A stretch of 64,000 bases of DNA, taken from Alphaproteobacteria bacterium. Lineage in GTDB: Bacteria > Pseudomonadota > Alphaproteobacteria > Reyranellales > Reyranellaceae. Of the stretch, positions 34,717 through 43,480 are shown one piece after another. The first letter of the stretch is position 1. The number at the start of each line of letters is the position of its first letter. A program made the position numbers and the translations under genes. Location: positions 1 through 64,000 of the forward strand of contig JAFKFL010000020.1 in NCBI GenBank assembly GCA_017308235.1. Reading direction: 5' to 3'. The notes under the pieces were generated by a model. It worked only from the letters and a program-made list of their open reading frames with translations. It did no database searches and was not told where the DNA came from.

Positions 34717-36234
34717 ATGCGTGCTGTTACAGCGATCCTGAGCCTCGCCATTCTGACTCCAGGAATGGCCAATCCCGCCTGGGCGCAGAGTGGCGATCGG
34801 CCCTTCCGGTTCGGCGTGGCCAGGGCAGTGCCGACGCTCGACCCGTTCCATACCACCGTTCGCGAGGCGACCTTGGTGGCCGGCCCGCTGATTTTCGACA
34901 CGTTGATCTGGCGTGATCCGAAAAGCGACGAGTTCAAGCCCCAGCTAGCGCAGGCTTGGCAATGGGTCGACGACGTGACGCTCGACATCACGCTGCGAAC
35001 CGACATGAACTTCCATGATGGCAAGAAATTCAGCGCGGACGACGTCGTCTATACGATCCGTTATGCGCTCGACCCGGCGAGCAAAGTTGCCCAACCGAGC
35101 TTCATCACCTGGATCTCAAGTATCGAAAAGGTTGCCGACGACAGAGTCCGCATCAAGCTCGTCCGACCGTTCGGCCCCGCGCTGGACTATCTCGCGAACC
35201 TCATTCCGATCATGCCGACCGGGTTCTTCGAAAACTCCAATTCAGCGGCCGGCACCTTCAACGGAACGGGACCTTACAAGCTGGTCGCCTATGAGCCAGG
35301 CCGCCGCGCCGAGTTCGAGCTGACCGGGGAATACCCGAGCGGATTGCCGAAGTCGGACGCAAAGCTGAAATCGATCACGATGAGGGTCTTTTCCGACAAG
35401 AATGCCGAGCTCGGCGAATTCCTGTCCGGGAATCTCGACTGGATCTGGCAGTTCTCGTCGGATCAGGCGCGCCGCATCCGCAGCTACCCCAATATCGCCC
35501 TCTCCTACAGCCCGACCTTGCGCGTTCGCTTTCTCGAGATGGACGCTTCGGGAGCTGCCGGTGTCGGAGCCTTGAAGGATCTGCGCGTCAGGCGCGCGAT
35601 CGCCCATGCCATCAATGCCGACAAGATCCGGAGCGTGCTGACCGAGCCTGGCACTCAAGCCATCGAGGCAGTCTGCTATCCATCGCAGGTCGGCTGCCAG
35701 AAGCCGGCGGTCACTTATGCCTATGACCCAGCCAAGGCGAAGCAGCTTCTGGCGGAAGCAGGCTACGCCAACGGTTTCACCGCCGATTTCTACACCTGGT
35801 CCAACCGGACATGGACAGAGGCGATGGCCGCCGATCTCGCCGCCGTGGGGATCAAGACCAATATCAAGACGCTCGACTTCATCACCATGATGGAGCGGCG
35901 TCGCGCCGGAGAGACGCCACTGATCGACAATAGCTGGGGGTCGAACTCGATCAACGACGCATCGGCCGTGCTCGACGTCTTCTTCGGCCGTCCTGGTTAT
36001 TATCTCTACAAGGACGATGCGATCGCGGACCGGCTCGACCTTGCCCGTCAGACACGGGATACAGGGCAGCGGCTCGAGCTCTACAAGAATGTCATCGACG
36101 CAATCGCCGAGAAGGCCTACGCGGTCCCGCTATTCGCGCAGTCAACCGCCTACGCCTATAATGCGCAGTTCGCGTTCGAACCGTTTTCCGATGAAATTCC
36201 GCGCTTCTACTCATATTCGTGGAAGTCGAAATAG
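34717..36234 (+). CDS. Periplasmic substrate-binding protein, family 5 (DppA/OppA-like)
   Basis: This 505-residue binding protein has a signal peptide ending near AWAQ (about residue 24) and the family-5 layout, with RFGVARAVPTLDPFHTT at the mature N-terminus. An excellent AGGAGG precedes ATG 34717. It is collinear with and very similar to the protein at 41778-43295, which also has 505 residues, so the importer probably works with two alternative binding proteins. Family-5 proteins bind peptides, opines, nickel or chelates. Confidence 0.92.
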   Translation: MRAVTAILSLAILTPGMANPAWAQSGDRPFRFGVARAVPTLDPFHTTVREATLVAGPLIFDTLIWRDPKSDEFKPQLAQAWQWVDDVTLDITLRTDMNFHDGKKFSADDVVYTIRYALDPASKVAQPSFITWISSIEKVADDRVRIKLVRPFGPALDYLANLIPIMPTGFFENSNSAAGTFNGTGPYKLVAYEPGRRAEFELTGEYPSGLPKSDAKLKSITMRVFSDKNAELGEFLSGNLDWIWQFSSDQARRIRSYPNIALSYSPTLRVRFLEMDASGAAGVGALKDLRVRRAIAHAINADKIRSVLTEPGTQAIEAVCYPSQVGCQKPAVTYAYDPAKAKQLLAEAGYANGFTADFYTWSNRTWTEAMAADLAAVGIKTNIKTLDFITMMERRRAGETPLIDNSWGSNSINDASAVLDVFFGRPGYYLYKDDAIADRLDLARQTRDTGQRLELYKNVIDAIAEKAYAVPLFAQSTAYAYNAQFAFEPFSDEIPRFYSYSWKSK

Positions 36235-36307
36235 GCTTCAGCGCTACACTTCCTTGTCTTCGACGAATTCCATCTAGCGCACCGACTATTCAATTCAGGA
36301 ACAAGCG

Positions 36308-37627
36308 ATGCAACCGAAAAATGAAGTCCTCCCGCCGAAGGACCTTCTGCTGACGAACGCAGACATCCTTCACGTCGAAGACGGCTCGATATCCAAGAGC
36401 CGGTCGCTCAGGCTGTCGGGTGGCCGCATCGTTGAGATCGGCACGGGTCATCTCGGCGACGGCAAAGCCGAAGTTATCGACCTGAAGGGGCGCGTCGTGA
36501 TGCCAGGGCTCATCGACGCCCATGTTCACATCCTCGGCGAGCTTGCCCATGTTGCCGATCCGAATTCAAAAATGCGCACGTTCCAGGCAATTCTGGGAGC
36601 AAAGCGGCTTCTGCGCATGCTGCGGCGGGGCTTCACCACCGTCCGCGATGCGGGCGGAGCCGACGCCGGGTACCGTTCGGCAGTGGCCGAGCGCGCGATG
36701 CCGGGGCCGCGGATCTTCATTTCCGGCCATGCGTTGAGCCCGACCGGCGGACATGGTGACAAGCGCTCCCATACCGATCTCTCGGATCCCTGCGGCTGCG
36801 TTCATCTTCATGCGAGCTTCGGCCGGGTTTGCGATGGTGTCCCCAATGTCCTGACAGCGGCGCGGGACGAGATCCGATTGGGGGCCGACCAGATCAAGAT
36901 CGTCGCCAGCGGCGGGGTTGGCTCGACTGGTGGGACCCTGCACACTATGCAGTTCTCCGACGATGAAATCCGGGCAGTCGTCGACGAGGCGGCACGCAGC
37001 GGCACCTACGTGATGGCGCATGTCTATTCGTCCGAAGGCGTCAAGCGGCTGGTTCGCCTCGGTGTACGGAGCATCGAGCACGGCAACCTGATCGAAGACG
37101 ACGCGGCACGCATGATCGCCGAGGCCGGCGCCTTTCTCGTTCCCAATCTCGTCGCCTACGATTCGATCTCGAAATACGGACGCGCGCAGGGCTATCCCGA
37201 ATCGGCGCGCTCCCGGCTGGAGGAAGTCCTCGCTGCCGGCGCACGCTCTCTGGACATCGCGCGCCGGGCTGGCGTCAAGATCGGCTTCGGCAGTGATCTG
37301 GTCAAGGATCCGGAATCGCAGTCGAACGAATTCACGATACGCGCCGAAATCATGAAGCCTATCGAAATCATCCAGAGCGCGACGCTGATCGGAGCGGAGA
37401 TCGTTCGAATGGAAGGTCAGATCGGAACCATCTCGGTCGGAGCCATCGCCGATCTTATCGCCGTCGACGGAAATCCTCTGGAGAAGATAGACCTCCTGAC
37501 CGGCCAGGGTGCCTCGATTCCCCTGATCATCAAAGACGGATATGTCGAGAAGACCGCGCTTGAAGGCGATTTCGACCGGCAGTGGTCCGAAAAGACATTC
37601 GGAACCGTCGAAAAGGTCTATTGCTGA
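36308..37627 (+). CDS. Metal-dependent amidohydrolase (imidazolonepropionase/prolidase-like)
   Basis: This 439-residue amidohydrolase-superfamily enzyme has the metal motif GLIDAHVHILGE (HxH near residue 72), IKIVASGGVGS (position of the bridging Lys), AHVYSSEGVKR, IEHGNLIEDD and GFGSDLVKD (catalytic Asp). The N- and C-terminal strands form the small beta-sandwich typical of the cytoplasmic amidohydrolase/prolidase group (YP_001142). Members hydrolyse cyclic amides or Xaa-Pro-like and N-acyl bonds. It follows the importer genes by 73 nt on the same strand, so it is a likely first intracellular step. Confidence 0.85.
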   Translation: MQPKNEVLPPKDLLLTNADILHVEDGSISKSRSLRLSGGRIVEIGTGHLGDGKAEVIDLKGRVVMPGLIDAHVHILGELAHVADPNSKMRTFQAILGAKRLLRMLRRGFTTVRDAGGADAGYRSAVAERAMPGPRIFISGHALSPTGGHGDKRSHTDLSDPCGCVHLHASFGRVCDGVPNVLTAARDEIRLGADQIKIVASGGVGSTGGTLHTMQFSDDEIRAVVDEAARSGTYVMAHVYSSEGVKRLVRLGVRSIEHGNLIEDDAARMIAEAGAFLVPNLVAYDSISKYGRAQGYPESARSRLEEVLAAGARSLDIARRAGVKIGFGSDLVKDPESQSNEFTIRAEIMKPIEIIQSATLIGAEIVRMEGQIGTISVGAIADLIAVDGNPLEKIDLLTGQGASIPLIIKDGYVEKTALEGDFDRQWSEKTFGTVEKVYC

Positions 37628-37696
37628 CGGTCGAGGCGATACGCTGCGGCATATCGGCCGCGTTTCCCGGCCCGGACCAAGCCGCGCGGAATGGCT

Positions 37697-39733
37697 CTAT
37701 GCTACTGGGAGCGAGACCCGATGCCTCGTTCCACCCCAGTTGCGTGCCAGGGCAATGCAGCGCGCGACGTCTTCCTCGAGGATGAACCCTGCCTCACGGA
37801 GAGATGCCGCCGCGTGGCCGATGGCTTCGGCATAGGCCTCGGCATTCCTGTATCTCGCGTTGATCGGCCGGCGCGGATCCAGACTGCGAACCCGTACCTC
37901 TTCCGTCTCCGGGAACGGTAAGTAGGAGCCGGTCGTACCCACCATTGCGCCGCAGCCGAACTCGCGCCGCCGCATGCTCCACCCGGTATAGGTGCCCAGT
38001 GGCGCCGCAACCATCGGCGCTCTCAGGCCCCCGCGATCGTTGCCGTCCTCATCCACCGCGGGAACGAGCACGGCATACTCGGCGCCGCCATCGATCTCGG
38101 GCGGGACGATCTCGATCAGCCCCTCTCGAAATCGCGAGCCGTAGCTGATCTTCTCGAGTCTGCTGGGACCGCGAGGCAGTGAAACGCCGGGTATGCGGGG
38201 AAAGCCCGCCGCCCATGTCTCGGCAGCAACCAGAGTTCCCGCACGGGTCGACGGCATTTGACTGGGGGGCGGCGCAACGCCGTTGCTGACCCAGGCGTCG
38301 AGAATAACGATATTGGCTCGGAAGAACATCGAGGTTGCGACCGGATTGAAGTACTGCTCCGCAATGCCGCTCGACAATTCGGCCGGAATCGGGGGTGCCC
38401 AATGTTGCGAGCCTGTCCAGATGTAGATCCGGACGCCATCCGGCGGCTGAAGGTCGTTTCCTCTGGTGTCGGTATGAACGAGCGACGCGCGCCGGTGCCA
38501 GTACTCGGCGCTCGTATCGGTGTGGATCACGAGCGGGTCCGTTGCCGGCCTTCGCAGGATCGCGTCGTGTCGACCGGTGATATGGTCTCGGCAATAGGCA
38601 TAGGAGAACGGAAACCGATCGGCAGGCGCGACATGGTTTTCGTGGCTCTGGCCTGGCAGCAAGGTCGGCATGGCGAACCTCTGGTTCATCCACATCGTGC
38701 CGCCGCCTGCGACGTGCGGCATCACCCCGTCGAACACCTTGCAGCCGTCCAGATCTTCGTTGAAGCCGAAGTAAACGAAATCGCGGATGCAGCGCCCTGA
38801 TTGGGAGCGGCCCCAGCTATAGGCCTTCTCGATACGAATTCCCTCGCCTCGGAGCGGATTGGGCGTGCCCGAGCCGGTCTCATCAGCATGTTTCAGAAAG
38901 CTGACGAAGTCGCGGACGGCGCTATGTCCCAGACCGAGTACAAGCGGATCGCGGGCGGTGTAGACCAGCTCATAGATCCAGCCTGGCTCGAAACCTCCCG
39001 GAAGATAGATGTGGGTGTCGGAGGGAATGATCGCGAGCTCCGCGCCTTGACTGTCGGCCCCCTGCCCTCCCTCGGTGCGGGCGAACCACCAGTCCTTTCG
39101 CGCAATGTTTTCCCGTTGGCTGTCGTAGTAGCGACGCCGCGTCAGCCGGGCCGTCGCATGCCCATGCGCGACGACGGGGTAGGATCGCGAGGTCGTCGCT
39201 GCGCTAAGGGGGAAGACCTTGACGCCCTTCACGTCCGCGATGAATTCGGCGAAGACCTCGCCCTCGATCGGCCCTTCCGCCGAGCGGGCCACGGGAACCT
39301 CGAGTACGAGGCGATCGTTTCCGGGCCAAAGGTCGCCCTGCCAACCCAGCCAGACCAGCGAGTAGCCTTGACGGAAAAGAAAGCCGTTCCCGGCGTCTTC
39401 GATGCTGTCAGGCATGTTTCCGGGCGGCGCGTCGTTGAAGAACTGCAGCAACCGCTTGTTGCCGCGATTCACGAACTCGAAGAGAAGGCGGCGATTTCCC
39501 GTCGAGAGATCGGCCGGTCTTAGAATGCAGAAATCCGCGCGATACACGACCAACCCATCCGCGTCCGTGGGCGCCTGACCGAGGTCGACGATTTCCCCGT
39601 TCCGAGGGTCGGCAGGATCGATCCTGAAAGCGACCTTGCCGACTATTCGCTCATAGTCACCCGCAGTACCGAAGGCGTGCCCGCCCGCGAAAGGTGCGCG
39701 TTCCACTTCCAGAAGATCGATGGAGTGATTCAT
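37697..39733 (-). CDS. Large alpha/beta-hydrolase-domain protein
   Basis: This 678-residue protein belongs to the family annotated alpha/beta hydrolase domain-containing protein (DUF-type Abhydrolase_10). The nucleophile motif is visible as SWGRSQSGRCIRDF (near residue 340), and an HVAGGG segment follows. No signal peptide is present, so it is probably cytoplasmic, and no lid or ring-specific motif identifies the ester or amide it cuts. The ATG at 39733 gives the usual family N-terminus (MNHSIDLLEVERAPF). It lies downstream of the second GGT gene on the same strand, so it is probably in the operon led by the binding-protein gene at 43295. Confidence 0.8.
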   Translation of the reverse strand: MNHSIDLLEVERAPFAGGHAFGTAGDYERIVGKVAFRIDPADPRNGEIVDLGQAPTDADGLVVYRADFCILRPADLSTGNRRLLFEFVNRGNKRLLQFFNDAPPGNMPDSIEDAGNGFLFRQGYSLVWLGWQGDLWPGNDRLVLEVPVARSAEGPIEGEVFAEFIADVKGVKVFPLSAATTSRSYPVVAHGHATARLTRRRYYDSQRENIARKDWWFARTEGGQGADSQGAELAIIPSDTHIYLPGGFEPGWIYELVYTARDPLVLGLGHSAVRDFVSFLKHADETGSGTPNPLRGEGIRIEKAYSWGRSQSGRCIRDFVYFGFNEDLDGCKVFDGVMPHVAGGGTMWMNQRFAMPTLLPGQSHENHVAPADRFPFSYAYCRDHITGRHDAILRRPATDPLVIHTDTSAEYWHRRASLVHTDTRGNDLQPPDGVRIYIWTGSQHWAPPIPAELSSGIAEQYFNPVATSMFFRANIVILDAWVSNGVAPPPSQMPSTRAGTLVAAETWAAGFPRIPGVSLPRGPSRLEKISYGSRFREGLIEIVPPEIDGGAEYAVLVPAVDEDGNDRGGLRAPMVAAPLGTYTGWSMRRREFGCGAMVGTTGSYLPFPETEEVRVRSLDPRRPINARYRNAEAYAEAIGHAAASLREAGFILEEDVARCIALARNWGGTRHRVSLPVA

Positions 39734-39749
39734 CGCATATACTCCGAGG

Positions 39750-40037
39750 TTACTTTGCAATGCGCGAAGGGATAATGCCGGCCACTGCCGTGATCCGCCG
39801 AAGCGGAAACCCAAATCTTATTTTGGCCGCGTGATCTCTTCTTAGGCCGAGCCCGGTTCGGCCTAACGCGAGACCCCGATCCGGCGGGACCGGCAACGCG
39901 CCGATCTTCACGCGAACAGCGAGAGCCTTGGCGCTCGCAAGGGCAGCCTCGATCATCAGATCGAACGTCGTCTTCGATGCGATGGTCCGGGGTGCGAGTC
40001 GTTGACGCCACGCATCGCTGAAATCCGCCTTCCCCAT
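39750..40037 (-). CDS. Possible 95-residue protein coupled to the second GGT gene
   Basis: The ATG at 40037 overlaps the GGT stop (TGATG), an arrangement used for coupled translation, and the frame runs 95 codons. The N-terminal half is helical and Ala-rich. The C-terminal half is basic and looks non-native. A perfect 9-bp hairpin (39842-39866) lies inside it, which is unusual for coding sequence. It may be the 5' remnant of a decayed gene. I assign no function. Confidence 0.3.
   Translation of the reverse strand: MGKADFSDAWRQRLAPRTIASKTTFDLMIEAALASAKALAVRVKIGALPVPPDRGLALGRTGLGLRRDHAAKIRFGFPLRRITAVAGIIPSRIAK
39842..39866. repeat. 9-bp perfect hairpin after the second GGT gene
   Basis: TTAGGCCGA (39842-39850) pairs with TCGGCCTAA (39858-39866) around a 7-nt loop, without a following T-run. 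It may be an RNA-processing hairpin or an operator in front of the alpha/beta hydrolase gene. Confidence 0.4.
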
Positions 40038-41644
40038 CAAACGCCGATGGCCATGCCATCCCGCTGGGGATCGGCACCACCTGACCAGCCATCGCCCTCG
40101 ACCTTCACACCATGGGGCGCGCCGAAGGCATAGGACTGGTACGAGCGAGCGACCGCGTAGCCCATGCCCTCCAACGCGTCGGTTACGGAGTGCCGGACAC
40201 GGTTCGAGACGTCGATCGTGTCGCTGAGGCATACGATGCGTGGCGCAGCCACGGCTTCCGCCATGCTCATCTTGAAATCAATGACATTGCTCAGCGCCTG
40301 TGCGATCGCCGGCACTATGAAGGTTCCGCCCGGCGCACCGATCGCAATCATGGGCGCCTCGCCTTCGAAGACGATGGTCGGCGCCATAGCGCTGCCCCGG
40401 GCCTTGCCGGGAGCGATCGAAGCTGCGCGTCCCGGGCGCGGATCGAAGCCGCTCATGACGCCGTTGTACATAAAGCCCAATCCGGCCGCGATGGCCCCGG
40501 ACGACGAACCGAGGCTGTGGGTTATCGTTACCGCGTTGCCCTCGCGATCCATCACGCAGGCCACGGTGGTGTCGGGAGGCTCGTTTCCGAATGCGGAACG
40601 GGGAACATGGGCTCTCTCGCCATGCCGGATCCGCGCGGCATATTCCGCAGCATGGTCGGCCGAGAGTAGCCTGTCGAGCGGCACATTGACGAAGTCAGGA
40701 TCGCCGATATGGGCGTCCTTATCGATTGTCATCCACTTCATCGCCTCGGCGAGAATACGGATATGTTCGACACTGTTGTGCTCGAGCCGCGAAACATCGA
40801 ACTCCTGCAGAATGTGCAACAGTTCGATAAGCGAAGCACCGCCCGAGGCCGGCGGGTTGCCGGCGATCCGAAATCCACGATACTCGCCCCAGATCGGCTC
40901 CTTCTCGCGGACGCGATATGCGGCGAGATCCTTCGTTGTGATCAGCCCGCCGGCGGTCGCCATGTCCGCAGCGATCTCCTCTGCGATCTCCCCGGTGTAG
41001 AAGATGTCCGGACCAGCCGACGCGATGCGCTCCAACGTGCGCGCGAGATCGACGTTCACGACAATGTCGCCCGGACGTTTCAGGCTGCCATCCGGATGGA
41101 AATAGAGCCGGCGCCCGGCATCGCTGAGAGACAGCTTATCCTGTGTATTGAGCTGGCCCGTGGCACGCTGATCGATTGTCCAATAATAGTGAACGTAAGG
41201 CCGGATCATAAATCCCGTGCGCGCTTGGCGTATCGCAGGCGCCATCACGTCTTCTAAATCCATCGTCCCGAACCGCGCCAGGGCATCGGCGTAGCCCTTG
41301 ATGCTGCCCGGCGTGCCGGCGGCGAGATGGCCCCGTTCGTTTGCGTGATCGCTCAGCAGGAAGGCAAATCCGTCCCGCGTCTGCCCTGCGAACCGGTCCG
41401 CCCACATATCCGCCTTCGCCGCCAGCGGCGCGCGCGCCAGAAACTCAAGGACGGCGTGGATGCCGCCCTTCGGCATGAAAATCTGCATCGAGCCGAAGCC
41501 GCCGATGCCGCACATCAGCGGATCGACGACGCCTTGACTAAATGCGCAGGCAATCGCGGCATCGATGGCATTGCCGCCTCGACGCAGGATCTCGGCCCCG
41601 GTTTCCGCCGCTTCAGGCTGCGCCGCCACGATCATTCCACGCAT
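40037..41644 (-). CDS. Gamma-glutamyltransferase-family hydrolase (second copy)
   Basis: This is a second GGT-family Ntn-hydrolase, 535 residues from ATG 41644 (AGGAG upstream). The frame is open to 41746, but the preferred start gives the usual MRGMIVAAQPEAAETGAEIL N-terminus. The catalytic Thr lies in PDTTVACVMDREGNAVTITH, followed by a GSSSGA stretch. The C-terminal strand motifs APTIVFEGE and AVAAPRIV are conserved. It is distantly related to the copy at 13701-15473 and lacks a signal peptide. It stands between the second family-5 binding protein and the alpha/beta hydrolase, consistent with cytoplasmic cleavage of an imported gamma-glutamyl-type substrate. Confidence 0.86.
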   Translation of the reverse strand: MRGMIVAAQPEAAETGAEILRRGGNAIDAAIACAFSQGVVDPLMCGIGGFGSMQIFMPKGGIHAVLEFLARAPLAAKADMWADRFAGQTRDGFAFLLSDHANERGHLAAGTPGSIKGYADALARFGTMDLEDVMAPAIRQARTGFMIRPYVHYYWTIDQRATGQLNTQDKLSLSDAGRRLYFHPDGSLKRPGDIVVNVDLARTLERIASAGPDIFYTGEIAEEIAADMATAGGLITTKDLAAYRVREKEPIWGEYRGFRIAGNPPASGGASLIELLHILQEFDVSRLEHNSVEHIRILAEAMKWMTIDKDAHIGDPDFVNVPLDRLLSADHAAEYAARIRHGERAHVPRSAFGNEPPDTTVACVMDREGNAVTITHSLGSSSGAIAAGLGFMYNGVMSGFDPRPGRAASIAPGKARGSAMAPTIVFEGEAPMIAIGAPGGTFIVPAIAQALSNVIDFKMSMAEAVAAPRIVCLSDTIDVSNRVRHSVTDALEGMGYAVARSYQSYAFGAPHGVKVEGDGWSGGADPQRDGMAIGV

Positions 41645-41777
41645 CGATAACCCATCTCCTACGGGGCGGCATTTCGTCGCCAGTTTGCAGGCCATACGGC
41701 GCGAACTGCTGATTCCTGCAAGACGACACGCCTCCCCGATCGTCACGATCGGGCCGTGTCGAGATCAGGCTGTTGAG

Positions 41778-43295
41778 CTACTGATCTTTCCACGCCGACT
41801 TATAAAAGCGCGGAATGGCATCGGTGAAGGGCTCGAATTTCAGTTTGGAGTTATAGGCATACGGCGCCGACTGCGCGAAAAGGGGCACCGCATACACATT
41901 TTCGGCGATGGAATCGATCGCGGCCTTGTAAAACTCACGGCGCTTAGCCGGGTCGCGCGTCTGGCGAGCCAGATCGAGCTGCTCGGCAAGATGCTCATCT
42001 TTGGAAAGATAATTCGCCGACTTTCCAAAGAAGACATCCAGAACGGCCGAAGAGTCATTGATCGAATTGGACCCCCAGCTCATGTCGATAATGGGTGTTT
42101 CTCCGGCGCGCCGCTTTCCAACGAGCATGACATAATCAAGAACCTTGATATTTGTCTTTATCCCTACAGCATTCAAGTCGGCTGCCATCGCTTCGGTCCA
42201 CGTGCGGTTCCGGTTGCTGTAGAAATCGGCGGTGAAGCCGTTCGGATACCCAGCTTCAGCCAACAATTTCTTGGCAAGCGCCGGATCGTACTTGTAGGTG
42301 ACGCTTGGCTTCTGGCAGCCGAACTGGGTAGGATAGCACACAGCATCGATCGGTGCGGTTGCGGGCTCGGTAAGAGTCTCGCGAATTTTATCCGCGTTGA
42401 CGGCGTGGGCGATCGCCTGCCTCACGCGCTTGTCTTTGAGAGCCGCCACCCCTGCGACGCCACTCGCATCCAGCTCCAGGAAGCGCACGCGAAGCGTCGG
42501 GCCGTAGGCAAGCTCGATATTGGGATAACTGCGAATGCGACGGGCCTGATCGGACGAAAATTCGTAAATCCAGTCGAGATTGCCTGCGAGGAACTCGCCG
42601 AGTTCGGCGTTCTTGTCCGAGAAGATCCTCATCGTGATTGACTTCAAGCGGGCTTCGGCCTTCGGAAGATCTGAGGGATATTTGCCCGTCAGCTGGAACT
42701 CCGCACGACGGCCTGGTTCATAAGCGACCAGCTTGTAGGGCCCTGTCCCGTTGAACGTCTCGACGGCGGAATTCGGCTTCTCGAAAAAGCCGACTGGCAT
42801 GATGGGCACCAAATTCGCGAGGCAGTCGAAGGCTGGGCCGAATGGCCGCACCAATGTCAACCGGACTTTATTCGGCGCCAGCTTCTCGATGCCAGATATC
42901 CAGTTTATATAGCTGGGCTGCGCAACGTTACTCGTCGGATTAAGAGCATAGCGGATTGTGTAGACAACATCATCGGCGCTGAATGCTTTCCCGTCGTGAA
43001 ATTTAATGTCCTCTCGTAACGTCATATCGAGCGTTACATCGTCGACCCATTGCCAAGCCTGCGCGAGCTGGGGCTTAAAATCGCCGCTTTTCGGGTCACG
43101 CCAGATCAAGGTATCGAAGATCAACGGGCCCGCGACGAGCGTGGCCTCGAATACCGTTGTGTGGTAGGGATCCAGCGTAGGAACAGGACGCGTCACGCCG
43201 AACCGGAAGGGGCGCTCGGAGTTTTGCGCCCACCCAGGGCCAGCGACAGCACATAGGAGAAAGGCCAAGCCAAATAGCGTTTTGATCGCGCGCAT
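41778..43295 (-). CDS. Periplasmic substrate-binding protein, family 5 (second copy)
   Basis: This 505-residue family-5 binding protein has a signal peptide ending near GWAQ (about residue 24). It is collinear with the 34717-36234 protein over its whole length, sharing for example EATLVAGPLIFDTLIWRDPK and FKPQLAQAWQWVDDVTLD. No permease or ATPase genes accompany it, so it probably delivers substrate to the Dpp-type permeases 10 kb away. Its promoter at 43334-43363 carries the same operator as the importer operon. Differences are concentrated in the C-terminal half. Confidence 0.9.
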   Translation of the reverse strand: MRAIKTLFGLAFLLCAVAGPGWAQNSERPFRFGVTRPVPTLDPYHTTVFEATLVAGPLIFDTLIWRDPKSGDFKPQLAQAWQWVDDVTLDMTLREDIKFHDGKAFSADDVVYTIRYALNPTSNVAQPSYINWISGIEKLAPNKVRLTLVRPFGPAFDCLANLVPIMPVGFFEKPNSAVETFNGTGPYKLVAYEPGRRAEFQLTGKYPSDLPKAEARLKSITMRIFSDKNAELGEFLAGNLDWIYEFSSDQARRIRSYPNIELAYGPTLRVRFLELDASGVAGVAALKDKRVRQAIAHAVNADKIRETLTEPATAPIDAVCYPTQFGCQKPSVTYKYDPALAKKLLAEAGYPNGFTADFYSNRNRTWTEAMAADLNAVGIKTNIKVLDYVMLVGKRRAGETPIIDMSWGSNSINDSSAVLDVFFGKSANYLSKDEHLAEQLDLARQTRDPAKRREFYKAAIDSIAENVYAVPLFAQSAPYAYNSKLKFEPFTDAIPRFYKSAWKDQ

Positions 43296-43333
43296 TGAAA
43301 TCTCCCTAGCAAGTTTTTATTTTCCTTAGTTCT

Positions 43334-43363
43334 AGCGATAATCGCTTATCATCCGATCGTCAA
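43334..43363 (-). promoter_or_regulatory. Promoter with regulon palindrome, upstream of the second family-5 binding protein
   Basis: The exact palindrome AGCGATAATCGCT is at 43334-43346. Read on the minus strand, TTGACG (43358-43363) precedes TATCGC (43335-43340) by 17 nt. The palindrome ends 39 nt before the start codon. Confidence 0.82.
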
Positions 43364-43480
43364 CGACGCGACCGGCTGTTCCTCTCGTCCCGGCAATCAT
43401 CGAAAACCGAGCCACCTCAGAGCGGATGGCCCAATCGACGCCTCCCTCGCGAAAATCTCCGTTGGGAAAGCGCTCGCAGA

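Noticed and set aside
41735..41753. CCCGATCG-TCA-CGATCGGG hairpin between the second family-5 binding protein and GGT genes as a terminator
   Set aside because: No T-run on either side and short stem; kept out as a terminator call, though it could be a minor RNA structure.
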